DNA of 64,000 nt from Crystallibacter sulfonylureivorans_A (lineage in GTDB: Bacteria; Actinomycetota; Actinomycetes; Actinomycetales; Micrococcaceae): NCBI RefSeq assembly GCF_047607445.1, contig NZ_JBLKRT010000026.1, positions 3,719 through 67,718 of the forward strand. Direction: 5' to 3'. Made by a program: the position numbers and the translations under genes. How positions within the stretch are numbered: the stretch's first letter is position 1; the number at the start of each line of letters is the position of its first letter. The notes under the pieces are model-generated. The model worked only from the letters and a program-made list of their open reading frames with translations, searched no databases and was not told where the DNA came from. This document shows, in pieces, positions 15,299 to 24,410 of this stretch.

Positions 15299-17064
15299 GC
15301 GCACCGAACCGCAAAGGCATGGGCCTCGGCGACGCCATCCTCGTATGGCTGGCCATCGGCTTTATCGTCGTCTTCGGCGGCGGCACATACGCGGCCGCAC
15401 ACATCGGCTCCTGGATGGCAGGCATCGACGCGCCGCCGGCGCACCCCATTGACCTGATCGCCGGGCTCATCAAGGGCAAGGTGCCCTGGCCCACCCAGTC
15501 CACCGTCGTCGTCTGCGTCATGGCCGGCCTGATCCTGGCCCTGGGCGTCGTCGTCCTGGTGGCATGGCGGCAGGGCGCCTCCAAGCGTGCCCGCGTGGAC
15601 AAGGCCGCCCGCTACCTTGGCCGGGGAAAGTCCCTCGCCGCATTCTCCGACAAGGGAGCGCAGGCCAAGGCCGAACGGCTGGGCATCAAGGACAACCCCG
15701 GCATCGTCGTCGGCAAGGTCGTCTCCACCGGCCAGAAATTCGTCCAGTCCTGGGAAGACCTCAGCCTCGACATCTGGGGACCCCGGACCGGGAAATCGAC
15801 CTCACGGGTGATGCCCGCGATCCTGGACGCTCCCGGCGCGGTGGTCTCGACGTCGAACAAGCGCGACGTCGTGGACGGCACCCGCGGCGTCCGCGAGGCC
15901 ACGGCCCCGGTGTGGGTGTTCGATCCGCAGAAGATCGCCCAGGAAGAACCGGACTGGTGGTGGAACCCGCTCTCCTACGTCACCGACGAAGAGAAGGCGT
16001 ACAAGCTTACGCAGCACTTCGCGGTCGGTTCCCGGGTTCCCGGGTCAAAGCCGGATGCCTACTTCGATCCCAAGGCCGAAGACATCCTGTCCTCGTACTT
16101 CCTCGCGGCAGCACTTGGCGATCTGCCGATCACGCAGGTCTACCTGTGGGTGACTGAGCAGGTCAGTCAGGAACCCATCGAAATCCTCCGTGAGCATGAC
16201 TACGAGCTGCAGTACAAGGGCCTGGAGTCCACGCTGAAGCTGGCCGACAAGCAGCGAGACGGCATCTTCGGAACCGCCGAGAAGATGATCCAGTGCCTCA
16301 AGAGCCGCAATACGCTCCGCTGGGTCGCACCGACAGGCGGCGCAAGCGTCGCCAGTGATGGGCGACGGCAGTTCAACCCGCACGCCTTCGCCGCCTCCCA
16401 AGAGACCATCTACATCCTCTCCAAGGAAGGTGCCGGCTCCGCGGCACCGCTGACCACAGCCCTCACGGTCGCCATTGCCGAAGCGATGGAGGAACGGGCA
16501 GAGCGCAGCGGCGGCCGGCTGCCCAAACCTGCCCTGTTCGCCCTGGACGAGCTGGCCAACGTTGTTCGCTGGGCCGGCCTGCCGGATCAGTTCAGCCACT
16601 ACGGATCCAAGGGCCTGATCGTTATGGGCATCCTGCAGTCCTGGTCCCAGGGCGTCGAGCTCTGGGGCGAGGCGAACATGCGGAAAATCTGGTCGGCCGC
16701 GAACGTGAAGGTGTACGGCGGCGGTGTCGCCGAAGAAGGCTTCCTGCGTGCACTCTCCGACCTGATCGGGGACTACAGCTACATCAACGTCTCCGTCTCA
16801 TCAGGGAAATCCGGGTCCAGCCGCTCCCGTCAGGAGTCCAAGGAGCGCATCTTCGACGTCTCCAACCTCGCTGAACTCGACCGCGGCCGCGCGGTGGTCC
16901 TCGCTTCGGGGGCGCCGGCAACGCTGGTGCGCACACTGCCCTGGTACACGGGCCCGCACAAGGAAACCGTGGAAGCGTCCATCAAGAAGTACAGCCCGCA
17001 GGCGGAGGACGAACCAGTACCGGTGGCAGCGGCAGCGACCGCAAATCCATGGGTGACGGGGTAA
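15295..17064 (+). CDS. VirD4/TraG-family type IV coupling protein
   Basis: A 589-residue coupling protein that delivers the relaxase-DNA complex to the channel. Two N-terminal membrane helices (about residues 15-37 and 65-90) are followed by the P-loop DIWGPRTGKSTSRV (about 158-171), the conserved VVSTSNKRDVV strand, and Walker B ALFALDELANV (about 410-421). GILQSWSQGVELWGE and the TraM-recognition-like region follow. The relaxase it serves is encoded 4 kb downstream on the other strand. Confidence 0.9.
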   Translation: MSAPNRKGMGLGDAILVWLAIGFIVVFGGGTYAAAHIGSWMAGIDAPPAHPIDLIAGLIKGKVPWPTQSTVVVCVMAGLILALGVVVLVAWRQGASKRARVDKAARYLGRGKSLAAFSDKGAQAKAERLGIKDNPGIVVGKVVSTGQKFVQSWEDLSLDIWGPRTGKSTSRVMPAILDAPGAVVSTSNKRDVVDGTRGVREATAPVWVFDPQKIAQEEPDWWWNPLSYVTDEEKAYKLTQHFAVGSRVPGSKPDAYFDPKAEDILSSYFLAAALGDLPITQVYLWVTEQVSQEPIEILREHDYELQYKGLESTLKLADKQRDGIFGTAEKMIQCLKSRNTLRWVAPTGGASVASDGRRQFNPHAFAASQETIYILSKEGAGSAAPLTTALTVAIAEAMEERAERSGGRLPKPALFALDELANVVRWAGLPDQFSHYGSKGLIVMGILQSWSQGVELWGEANMRKIWSAANVKVYGGGVAEEGFLRALSDLIGDYSYINVSVSSGKSGSSRSRQESKERIFDVSNLAELDRGRAVVLASGAPATLVRTLPWYTGPHKETVEASIKKYSPQAEDEPVPVAAAATANPWVTG

Positions 17065-17075
17065 GGGATTAGGGC

Positions 17076-17516
17076 ATGGCGATAGAAATCGGACGCTTCG
17101 GTGAAACTCCCAGCCCAGACGTTGAGGAGGCTGGCGCTGATGCCGGAGAGCAGCAGAAGCCCCCGCAGTTGGTCTACGGCTCTGCCGAAGAGTTCCTGCA
17201 CGAGCAGCTGCTCCCTACCTACGTCCGCGATGTCGACGGTCGGGCAGCGAAGTGGTGCATCGAATGGTATTTCCATCCGGAAGCTGTCTCCCGGGTGGAA
17301 GCGCTGTGGCGGGCTTGGGAACATCTCAGACTCGACGGTGCCACCGGCATGAGCGTCTGGTTCAAAGACCACGCAGACCACCACATGAGCGTGCTCCTCG
17401 ACCCGCGCGGACCGTTCTACAAATGCGACATGCAAAAGCACCGCGAGCCCGAGCACCTTGAACCCAAGAAGGCCCCCGCAGGGTGGTTCCCGGACGTTAG
17501 GGCTCTTCCTGCCTGA
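17076..17516 (+). CDS. DUF4913 protein
   Basis: A 146-residue soluble protein. The core (LVYGSAEEFLHEQLLPTYVR ... HPEAVSRVEALWRAWEHLR, then MSVWFKDHADHHMSVLLDP and GPFYKCDMQKH) is the DUF4913 pattern, with a His-rich central segment. These proteins are common as the last gene of actinobacterial conjugation operons, but their function is unknown. The conserved HADHHM histidines could bind metal; that is conjecture. Confidence 0.8.
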   Translation: MAIEIGRFGETPSPDVEEAGADAGEQQKPPQLVYGSAEEFLHEQLLPTYVRDVDGRAAKWCIEWYFHPEAVSRVEALWRAWEHLRLDGATGMSVWFKDHADHHMSVLLDPRGPFYKCDMQKHREPEHLEPKKAPAGWFPDVRALPA

Positions 17517-17521
17517 CAGTG

Positions 17522-17545
17522 AAAGAGTGCTTTTAGGGGCTCTTT
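17522..17545 (+). terminator. Weak hairpin after the conjugation operon
   Basis: AAAGAG and CTCTTT form a 6-bp stem around a 12-nt loop, 5 nt after the DUF4913 stop. There is no long T tract, so termination efficiency is uncertain. Confidence 0.35.
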
Positions 17546-17625
17546 ACCGCTGTTGTCGTTACTCCCACTGACCCCTCACCCAGGGGCCAGCTTATGGAGG
17601 TGTGACCATCGGATATGGTGCACCT

Positions 17626-19749
17626 ATGGCAAACCTCGAAGCGTGGTCAGATGAACCGATCAATGGCATTGAGGAGGATACCTTTGGTCGAAAGCGCTTC
17701 GCACAGCTCCTGGCGGAGGCGATTGATGAGGTTCCTATCGGAGCCCCAAGCACGGTGTTTGGCCTGGTAGGTCCTTGGGGAAGTGGGAAGTCGTCTGTGG
17801 CTTCGATGGTGGGAAAGATTCTTCCAAATAGTTGGGTCACGCAATCTTTCACACCCTGGGCAGCGTCAGGTACAGCTGCCCTACAGCTTGAGTTCGTCGC
17901 TGCACTCGATACCGCAGTGGGCGGGGGGCTTGCTGAGGATGATGCCACAAGAACTGCACTGCGTAAATACGCGAAGTGGGCCAGTCCGGTGCTCGCCGCT
18001 ATCCCTGGAGTAGGCAAGGCCTTGAGCGGCGTCGGGCAACTAATAGTCGACGAGGCTACGGCCCGGCAACCGTGGTCAGTGGAGTTTGAAGCGCTTGCCG
18101 AACTCCTTAGGACGATGGGTAAGCGGGTTCTGATCGTTTGCGATGACATTGATCGCTTGGATGCAGTCGAGCTTCTCGAATTTCTTAAGGTCGTCCGCCT
18201 CCTCGGGAGGTTCCCAAACGTGCATTACTTAGTCGCCTACGATGCCGACACGGTGGAGGATCTGTTGGCTGCGGAAGGCATCCGCGGTCGAACGAGTTCT
18301 TTCATGGAAAAAATTGTGCAACACCCTTTCGAACTCCCTCAGATAGATAGAGCAACGCGGTGGAGACACATCTCGAAGGCAGTATCCAAATCGCTAGATG
18401 CCCAGGGTGTTCGCCTCAATGAATCCGGGATGGAGCGTTACCGACTCCTCATAGACACACTTACTACGGGCTTAGTAACTCCTCGTCAGATTGCACGGTA
18501 CGAGAACCATCTCAATGTGCTAACCCAGCTAGTCCCTGGTGAGGTCGATTTTCTAGATTTCGCTGCCCTCGCCAACCTTCGTCTGAATCATCACGAGATC
18601 TATGAAGCGCTCCCGGAGTGGGCCCCTCAGTTGCGAGCAGGCTTCTGGCGCAGCGCTGACGAAGAAGAAGTGGAAGAAGGCAAAACGCTGAGTCCCGAGG
18701 ACTGGATAAAGCTGTTCAGGGACACGTCACGTCGCGCCGATATCACGGGAGCTTGGGAAAGCGTCCGCTTTCTCTTTCCGAAGCTTCAGGACTGGCGCAA
18801 CATCAACAAGCCGCCCCATCCGCAGGCGTTCTCCGACAGCCGCTACTCCGAGCGCTACTACAGCTTAGGTGTGCCGGAGGACGACATTTCCGACGTGATT
18901 GTGTCACGGGCGATCGCGTGGTTGATGGGAGTAGAACCTGATGACGCAGCTGAGGAAGCCCTATCAAAAATATCCAGCTCCGCGCACCCCTCAATCGCCC
19001 GTCTCGCTTTTGAGAAACTTCGCGAGCACCGTCAAGCGTATCTACAAGGGTTTGCAGACGGTCATCGAGTCACGAAGCTCGTCACGTTCCTGCTGTCCGA
19101 GTACCGGCGCTTAGAGGACAGTCGCAACGACCCGGAGACGGCAGTCGATCTCATTTTCGACTGGTTGGCTGCGGAAACTCTCCTCGGTTTTAGCACCGGA
19201 GAGCTCACCCGCGGGCAGCTCCTCGAGCTTTTCGGAGAGGATCTTTGCCTGACAATCCTGCATGCAATTAACAGGCCCTTGTTAGCTGGGCAGGACACAC
19301 ACAACGTCGAAAAGATGTTGCTTGATTTCGCCAACCACTTCCTCGATGCCCTCGACAGTCAGGAAAAAACTGCCCTCGAGCCGCTCGAGTCGTTGAGACT
19401 GAGGCTCTCGCTAATTTCAAGGGCAAAGGGTACAGAAGCTATCGCCGGGCTACTCGATCCAATTGTTGATGGAGACACCGCCCTGTTCGAGTCGGCTGCC
19501 ATCGCAATGGTACGCACTGAAAGCTGGCACGGCGACGGCTCCGTTCGCCAAAACTTGAGCTTTGAAACTAAGGAATGGACGATCGCCGTGTCCGCCCAGG
19601 TTCGTGAACGTATGGCCGCAAGCCTCACGGAGGAATTTGATTCCCAAGAAATTGATTACGACGACATCGCTTCCCCCAATCGGCGGAGAGTGGCTATTCG
19701 TAGCGTTCGCTCCGAATTCAGGCCCGGCAAGGATGCGGCCAGCGGTTGA
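17626..19749 (+). CDS. KAP-family P-loop NTPase
   Basis: A 707-residue protein from the ATG at 17626; an in-frame GTG at 17602 sits only one base after GGAGG, too close for normal initiation. Signatures: the entry sequence WSDEPINGIEEDTFGR, Walker A GLVGPWGSGKSS, the KAP motif SFTPWAASG, and Walker B RVLIVCDDIDRL. KAP NTPases are membrane-associated and occur in plasmid-encoded phage exclusion and other conflict systems. The gene stands between the transfer operon and the mobilisation block and uses more AT-rich codons than its neighbours, so it was probably acquired separately. Surface exclusion or phage defence are possible roles, neither shown by sequence. Confidence 0.75.
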   Translation: MANLEAWSDEPINGIEEDTFGRKRFAQLLAEAIDEVPIGAPSTVFGLVGPWGSGKSSVASMVGKILPNSWVTQSFTPWAASGTAALQLEFVAALDTAVGGGLAEDDATRTALRKYAKWASPVLAAIPGVGKALSGVGQLIVDEATARQPWSVEFEALAELLRTMGKRVLIVCDDIDRLDAVELLEFLKVVRLLGRFPNVHYLVAYDADTVEDLLAAEGIRGRTSSFMEKIVQHPFELPQIDRATRWRHISKAVSKSLDAQGVRLNESGMERYRLLIDTLTTGLVTPRQIARYENHLNVLTQLVPGEVDFLDFAALANLRLNHHEIYEALPEWAPQLRAGFWRSADEEEVEEGKTLSPEDWIKLFRDTSRRADITGAWESVRFLFPKLQDWRNINKPPHPQAFSDSRYSERYYSLGVPEDDISDVIVSRAIAWLMGVEPDDAAEEALSKISSSAHPSIARLAFEKLREHRQAYLQGFADGHRVTKLVTFLLSEYRRLEDSRNDPETAVDLIFDWLAAETLLGFSTGELTRGQLLELFGEDLCLTILHAINRPLLAGQDTHNVEKMLLDFANHFLDALDSQEKTALEPLESLRLRLSLISRAKGTEAIAGLLDPIVDGDTALFESAAIAMVRTESWHGDGSVRQNLSFETKEWTIAVSAQVRERMAASLTEEFDSQEIDYDDIASPNRRRVAIRSVRSEFRPGKDAASG

Positions 19750-19807
19750 TCCTGGCGCAGGGTTTTGCGGCAGCGTCGGCCGCCCGGGGGTAGAAACGGG
19801 CACTGAT

Positions 19808-19828
19808 GCCCTGTCCTCATTTCAGGGC
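19808..19828. terminator. Small hairpin between convergent genes
   Basis: GCCCTG (19808-19813) and CAGGGC (19823-19828) form a 6-bp stem between the convergent KAP NTPase and coiled-coil genes, overlapping the stop region of the latter. No T tract is visible. Confidence 0.3.
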
Positions 19829-21060
19829 TAACGAGAGAGTCCACCCCTGCCTCGTTCAGCGCCCACTGATGCCCCGGTACGGGACTTTCTGGCTTTTGCC
19901 GCCGCCTTGCCCTTAGTAATGGCTGCACTGGGGTGTGTACCCTCGCTGCGCGCCGCAGTGAGCCGTCCGCGGATCTGAGCCTCACTGGCGCCGGTATTCT
20001 CCAGGGACTCCGCGAATTTTGCATGGTGTTCGGCTGAGCCGTAACCAGCAGCTGATGCGCTTTCTGCTTTGAGTGCCTGATCTTTGAATTGTGTGCTGTC
20101 GTTGCCTGTGACGCGGTTTACGATTTCACGGCCGACGCCTTCTATGCGGGAGAAGAGTTCCTTTTCGGCCCTTTCATACCGTTGCTCCATTAACGCAACT
20201 TGGGACCCCGTGAAGCCGCCCTCGGTGAGGAGCTTGGCCTCGTGCATCTCCTTGGCCGCTTTGACGAACTGGGGATCGTTGAAGTGGGATTCGCCGGTAC
20301 CGTTGATATTCGCAGTGGTTTCTATCCGCAGCTGTTCGATGTCGGGACCGTTGATGCCGTCCTTGCCGATGAGGAACAGACGCTCCTTAATGTCGGCGTC
20401 TGCAGCCGCAGCAGCCTTGGGCGTTTTCGCGTTGTGGGCACGCTGCAGAGCCTGTGCCAGTTCGGGATTTGCCAGGTATTCCACGGGGACCTGGTGGCGC
20501 TCCATTTCAGGAGCCAGCTTCGTCGCCTGGGCTCGAAGTTCCTCTGCCTGTGCAGCTGCGATCAGCTGCACAGCTTTCTCGTGTTCGGCAGCAGCTTTCC
20601 ATGCTTCTTCCTGGCTGCGTGCCAGCTCGTCCAGCCGGGCCTTCTCGGTCGCGATGGTCGCGATTCCTGATTCAAGGTAGGCGGTGTCCGTGCCGACGTC
20701 GTGTGTGTCGATGCCGTACAGGGCAAGGACTTCTTCACGGATCTTCGTAGAGGCTTCAAAGGCGGCGGGGTCGTGGTCTTTCCAGCCTTCAGCGACGGAG
20801 TGCGCCGTGGCGATGTCGGCCGGCTGTGCCTTGTCCCACCACTCGTCTTTCTGGACAGCTGCGAGGACGGCGAGGGCTGAACTGCGTTCAGCCGCGAGCC
20901 GCGACTGGGCTTCCTGCGCTGCCTGGGAGTCCAGGTGTTCCTGCTGCCGCTGGGCTTCCTGCCGGCGGCGCGCCAGCGTCTCGGCGATGCGCGAGGCGAT
21001 CATCAGGGATTGCCGCATTCCGTTGTCGAGAAAGTCGTCGATGCCGTCTGATTCACTCAT
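19828..21060 (-). CDS. Coiled-coil mobilisation-associated protein of unknown function
   Basis: A 410-residue acidic, strongly helical protein. Long heptad-like stretches occur at about residues 25-75 (RRRQEAQRQQEHLDSQAAQ) and 125-180; the C-terminus is basic (KGKAAAKARKSRTGAS). There is no signal peptide or enzymatic motif. It is the third gene of the run MobC, relaxase, this gene, 30 bp after the relaxase stop. Similar Ala/Glu-rich proteins follow MobA-type relaxases on actinobacterial plasmids, but I do not recognise a named family. A structural role in the relaxosome is inference. Confidence 0.55.
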   Translation of the reverse strand: MSESDGIDDFLDNGMRQSLMIASRIAETLARRRQEAQRQQEHLDSQAAQEAQSRLAAERSSALAVLAAVQKDEWWDKAQPADIATAHSVAEGWKDHDPAAFEASTKIREEVLALYGIDTHDVGTDTAYLESGIATIATEKARLDELARSQEEAWKAAAEHEKAVQLIAAAQAEELRAQATKLAPEMERHQVPVEYLANPELAQALQRAHNAKTPKAAAAADADIKERLFLIGKDGINGPDIEQLRIETTANINGTGESHFNDPQFVKAAKEMHEAKLLTEGGFTGSQVALMEQRYERAEKELFSRIEGVGREIVNRVTGNDSTQFKDQALKAESASAAGYGSAEHHAKFAESLENTGASEAQIRGRLTAARSEGTHPSAAITKGKAAAKARKSRTGASVGAERGRGGLSR

Positions 21061-21090
21061 GGTGTTCCCCTTGCACTAGTGGTGTGATTC

Positions 21091-22728
21091 TTATCGGTCG
21101 AGTCCCGGCCCGGTGCCCCGGTTGGGTTGATAGGTCTTCGCCGGCGTGGCCGGCGTGGGTGTCGTGGGGACCACCGAACCGGGACGAATCGGAGCCATGC
21201 CGCGGCGCGCAATATCAACTGCACGGGGCGGGTTCGCAGCCGCTCGGGCGGGTTCCTGTTCTGCTCCTACGGGAACGGCCTTGGGCATCGTCGCAGTGAA
21301 CGGTGCCAGCTGGTTTTCGACTACTGCCCGGATGCGCTGGGCTTCACGGGCACGGCCAGACTGGGCGTGCATCTCGTAGACGGCGAACGCGGTGTTGATG
21401 AGCTGAACCATGAGCGCCGTTTGCGCTGCCGTCTTGTTCTTGCTGGACGCTGCCATGAACAACATGGCGGCACCAGCGATGGACGGAAGTGCGACCGGTT
21501 TGCTGTACTGCCGGGGGTTACGCAACTGCGCCGTCCGGGACAGTTCCGCTGCTGTTGCGGCCAGTGGGCCGGGGGTAGGTTCGAGCCTGTAGGACCATGC
21601 GGCGAATGCGCCGGATACTTCCCTGGCTGCCTTCGCCCAGGTGGCATGATCGTCCCGCGGGATGCTGCGAAGTTGGTCCGCCAAAGCGGTCGCGTTGCGT
21701 GTGTATTCCACCCATGCCTGCGCCGGCGGTGTTGCGTTCTCCGGTCCTGTCCTTGAGACGGGCCGCTTGTTCCGGGCCGCTGCATTCCATTCCGCAGCGG
21801 CTTCCGTAGCGAGCTGGGGTGAGTCCATCCATTCCTGCCGAAGGGCACCCAGCCTCAGGTCCGTAGCCAGGGTGCCACCGCCGAACCAGATAGGCCGTTC
21901 CCCGTGCCGGGGACGTTCGGCAACGGAGTACCCGACGATAACGTCGGTGGTGTTCTTCGCGTAGCGCGGGCGCACCAGCATTCCGGTCTGACGGGCCCGC
22001 CGGACGAACTCTCCTTCGGTGGCCGAGGACGTGGCGCAGGCACGGACTTTGCGTGCCAGGGAAGCACGGTGCATTTCACGTTCATCGCGGACAGCGGTGG
22101 CCTTCTCAGCGCGGTCGTAACCGCGGGTGGCGTGCACCGTGGAGAGCTGTTCCAGCCCGTACTTAACCTCGAGCTCGCGGCAGGTTTGCTGTGCCCTCTT
22201 GTAGTCGCCATGGGTGGAGGCTTTCGTACCGTCTTCACGGACCAAAGACACGGCAATGTGGATGTGGTGGTTGCCGTTCTCGGAGGTCCCGTGGTTGATC
22301 GCGGCCCACCGGCAGCGGGCCTTTCCGCTGGTCTCGGTGAAACCCATGGAGTCCACGAAGTCGTTGGCGATATCGCCCCACTGCTGGTCCGTCAGCGCGC
22401 CTTCCTCGGCACGCAGACTCAGGGAGCAGTGCCACACGCTGGCGTCCTTGTAGCCGACGTGGATGCGCTCCTTCTTGGCCGCATCCCACTGCATGTCCTT
22501 GATCTGAACTGAGACACCGAAGACCTTGCGCGGGCGGTCAAGGTGCTTGGCAATGGCCAGGGCATCGTCCTTGTCTAGGACACCGTCGTCGTACCACGCC
22601 ATGATCGCTGCGTCGCCGGCCACCAGGTGCGGTTCGGTGTGCGCGTTCTTCGTCTTATCCGCATCCGTCGATGCCAGATAAAGGATGAGGCCGGCCATGC
22701 GTGAGCCGCGGGTGATGTTCGGAATCAT
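21091..22728 (-). CDS. mobA: Relaxase (MobA/VirD2-type mobilisation nuclease)
   Basis: A 545-residue relaxase that nicks oriT and is transferred with the DNA strand. The N-terminal relaxase domain (about residues 1-240) contains the metal-binding histidine triad region NHGTSENGNHHIHIAV (about 145-160) and the segment SVWHCSLSLRAEEG (about 97-110); the nucleophile is probably Tyr17 or another nearby tyrosine. The C-terminal half has two hydrophobic stretches (AGAAMLFMAASS and TALMVQLINTAFAVYEM) and a Pro-rich tail. It lies 3 bp downstream of MobC and upstream of the coiled-coil gene, forming one mobilisation operon. Confidence 0.85.
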   Translation of the reverse strand: MIPNITRGSRMAGLILYLASTDADKTKNAHTEPHLVAGDAAIMAWYDDGVLDKDDALAIAKHLDRPRKVFGVSVQIKDMQWDAAKKERIHVGYKDASVWHCSLSLRAEEGALTDQQWGDIANDFVDSMGFTETSGKARCRWAAINHGTSENGNHHIHIAVSLVREDGTKASTHGDYKRAQQTCRELEVKYGLEQLSTVHATRGYDRAEKATAVRDEREMHRASLARKVRACATSSATEGEFVRRARQTGMLVRPRYAKNTTDVIVGYSVAERPRHGERPIWFGGGTLATDLRLGALRQEWMDSPQLATEAAAEWNAAARNKRPVSRTGPENATPPAQAWVEYTRNATALADQLRSIPRDDHATWAKAAREVSGAFAAWSYRLEPTPGPLAATAAELSRTAQLRNPRQYSKPVALPSIAGAAMLFMAASSKNKTAAQTALMVQLINTAFAVYEMHAQSGRAREAQRIRAVVENQLAPFTATMPKAVPVGAEQEPARAAANPPRAVDIARRGMAPIRPGSVVPTTPTPATPAKTYQPNRGTGPGLDR

Positions 22729-22731
22729 GGC

Positions 22732-23121
22732 CTACATCAGCCCATCAATTGCATCGTCAATCCGCATCGCTACAGAGCGGATATGCCGCAGCGCCTGGCT
22801 CGCTTCGGCCGGGAAATCACCGGTGGCGTTCGCCTGCCGCGCCAGCTGGTTGATGTTGTTCGAGGACCGGGCCAACAGGTTGTGCAGGGCCATCAATTCC
22901 GCAGCAATCGCGCGGCGTTCCGTGGGCGAATCAGAAGACTCAGACAGCGCCGAGGAGACCAACAGGTTCGGCACCGTCACCCGCTCCCTGGCAGCACGTG
23001 CCATCAGAGCAGCGTCTTCCTCGGCGGTGACCCACACATCCCGACGCTTCTTCGTACCTGCCGGCTTGTTTTCCCGACGGCGGCGGGAGAACCGGGAACG
23101 AGGCGCATTCTCTTCGGTCAC
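22732..23121 (-). CDS. mobC: MobC-like relaxosome accessory protein
   Basis: A 129-residue protein from the GTG at 23121, preceded by GGGGGAAC; the frame is open to 23178. After a basic N-terminus (RSRFSRRRRENKPAGTKKRR) it has an RHH-like segment (DVWVTAEEDAALMARAARERVTVPNLLV) and the characteristic MobC signature NLLARSSNNINQLARQANATG. MobC binds near oriT and helps the relaxase open the strands. It is adjacent to the relaxase gene and to the oriT-like region, as usual. Confidence 0.85.
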   Translation of the reverse strand: MTEENAPRSRFSRRRRENKPAGTKKRRDVWVTAEEDAALMARAARERVTVPNLLVSSALSESSDSPTERRAIAAELMALHNLLARSSNNINQLARQANATGDFPAEASQALRHIRSVAMRIDDAIDGLM

Positions 23122-23175
23122 TCGTTCCCCCAATCCTTTCAACCGGCCCAGCGCAGCGACCCCGGAGCCGGGGAC

Positions 23176-23260
23176 CACACTGCCAAGTGTGCCCGACCGA
23201 CAACCCCTTTGTCGAAAGGATTCACCACTTACACGGGTGTAAGTGTATAGCTTGCTCCGT
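23176..23260. other. Candidate origin of transfer (oriT)
   Basis: Three inverted repeats are packed into 70 bp just upstream of mobC: CACACT/AGTGTG (23176-23181, 23186-23191), CGACA/TGTCG (23198-23202, 23210-23214) and ACTTACAC/GTGTAAGT (23227-23234, 23237-23244), followed by GTATAGCTTGCTCC. An 8-bp inverted repeat a few bases before a non-palindromic nick region is the usual oriT design of MobA/MobC systems. The nick position cannot be read from sequence alone. Confidence 0.6.
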
Positions 23261-23347
23261 CGGGGCAGATTTCGCGGGTCGGTCGGCCTGGGGGCCGTGG
23301 CCCTTCGGGAGATCTGGTCTGTCGTGCCGTCCGGTTAGGCTGGCTCC

Positions 23348-23656
23348 ATGGCTACCCTCGATATTGAACAGACCCGCAACCAGGCCCGCGCACTCCTGGA
23401 CTCACGCATCGAATCCGTCACCGCACTGGTGAAAACCCGCCAACGGATCACCGACCTCAAAGAACAGCTCGCCGAAGCCGAGCGCGACGATAAGCGCGCC
23501 TACGTGCGTGCCACCAAGGACGGCTGGAGCCCCGAGGAACTCAAGAAGCTCGGACTCGAATCCGGCGCGGCCAGCCGCCGCAGGAAAGCCGCCAGCCGCT
23601 CGGCCGACGACAATTCCGCGGCACGAACAGAGAGCATCACACCGGCAAACCAGTAG
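23348..23656 (+). CDS. Small helical protein divergent from the mob operon
   Basis: A 102-residue protein: a long amphipathic helical segment (residues 8-60, RIESVTALVKTRQRITDLKEQLAEAERDDKRAYVRA), then SPEELKKLGLES and a basic Ser/Arg-rich tail. It resembles small proteins seen next to mob genes on actinobacterial plasmids. The oriT-like region lies between it and mobC. Function is unknown; a DNA-binding or relaxosome role is only suggested by charge and position. Confidence 0.6.
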   Translation: MATLDIEQTRNQARALLDSRIESVTALVKTRQRITDLKEQLAEAERDDKRAYVRATKDGWSPEELKKLGLESGAASRRRKAASRSADDNSAARTESITPANQ

Positions 23657-23948
23657 CATCTCCCCTCGCCCACCTGTGCACGGCAAAAGCTAAATCCTCC
23701 GGGCTTTTCCCGCACACACCTGGACGACGGGACCCAGCCGACCGGCTGCACACAACCGCCAGGTCACCACCGGACCCGACACTCACCACCGCGCCCCGGC
23801 GGTCATGCACAGCCTCCACTTCGGGGCGGTTGTCAGCGGCAGACTTTGCCACGGTCCAGGCCGTCCTGCGCCTGGCCCGCCGGCACGCTGGGCCGGCCGC
23901 TTTCAGCAGTGGGCCAACGTCGGCTGAGGCCCGGCGCAAACACAAGAA

Positions 23949-23975
23949 GGCCGGCACTCTTTCCAGGTGCCGGCC
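23949..23975 (+). terminator. GC-rich hairpin
   Basis: A perfect 9-bp stem GGCCGGCAC/GTGCCGGCC around a 9-nt loop. It is preceded by AAGAA and lacks a T tract. Confidence 0.45.
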
Positions 23976-24045
23976 GGCCACAACCGCCCTGGTGCGGGAC
24001 GGGGGGGCCTCCGGCACCAGCGCCCAGGGGTGCGTGGACAAACAG

Positions 24046-24116
24046 AAAAGGGCCGGCTTGTGGCCGGCCCTTTTCCGCTCCTCGGACAAAGGAAATCCGT
24101 GAACCGCACGTAGCGG
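24046..24116 (+). repeat. Hairpin-box-hairpin element, copy A
   Basis: A perfect 12-bp stem AAAAGGGCCGGC/GCCGGCCCTTTT (24046-24057, 24063-24074) is followed by ACAAAGGAAATCCGTG (ending at 24101) and a small second hairpin CCGC/GCGG (24104-24107, 24113-24116). The same three-part design occurs at 52666-52740 and 61441-61519. The first hairpin with its T run can act as a terminator on either strand. Confidence 0.65.
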
Positions 24117-24410
24117 AATGTTGTCTCGAAATCGGACGCCTGACTCGGCAAAGCATGGCGCCCGAAGGTCCCACCGGGTGCCTCTTATCCCGCCGGGAGC
24201 CGCGGCACTTTGTTGCTGGGTTGGTGGCCGCGTCGAACGGCGGTCCGCCGCCGGTAAGTGGCTGCCGTGGTTCGCACACGGGTGGACCGCCCGCCCATGG
24301 GCTCTTAGGCGGTTTCGTGTCCTTGTGCGGGTGCCGCGCTGTCGAGGATGACCTGCTCAACCGGCCCGTGACTGTCGTCCATGGCAAGAAGGCTCCGCTA
24401 CAACTGGCCT

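Larger units (their letters stand above)
23657..24410. other. 750-bp non-coding region with terminators and repeat element A
   Basis: No coding frame here has family support. The region holds a perfect 9-bp hairpin at 23949-23975 (GGCCGGCAC/GTGCCGGCC), the element-A hairpin and box at 24046-24116, and an inverted repeat GGCGGTCC (24239-24246)/GGACCGCC (24284-24291). The part from 24046 to about 24300 has the same order of parts as 52666-52880. This suggests an old duplicated segment rather than a gene. Confidence 0.55.
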
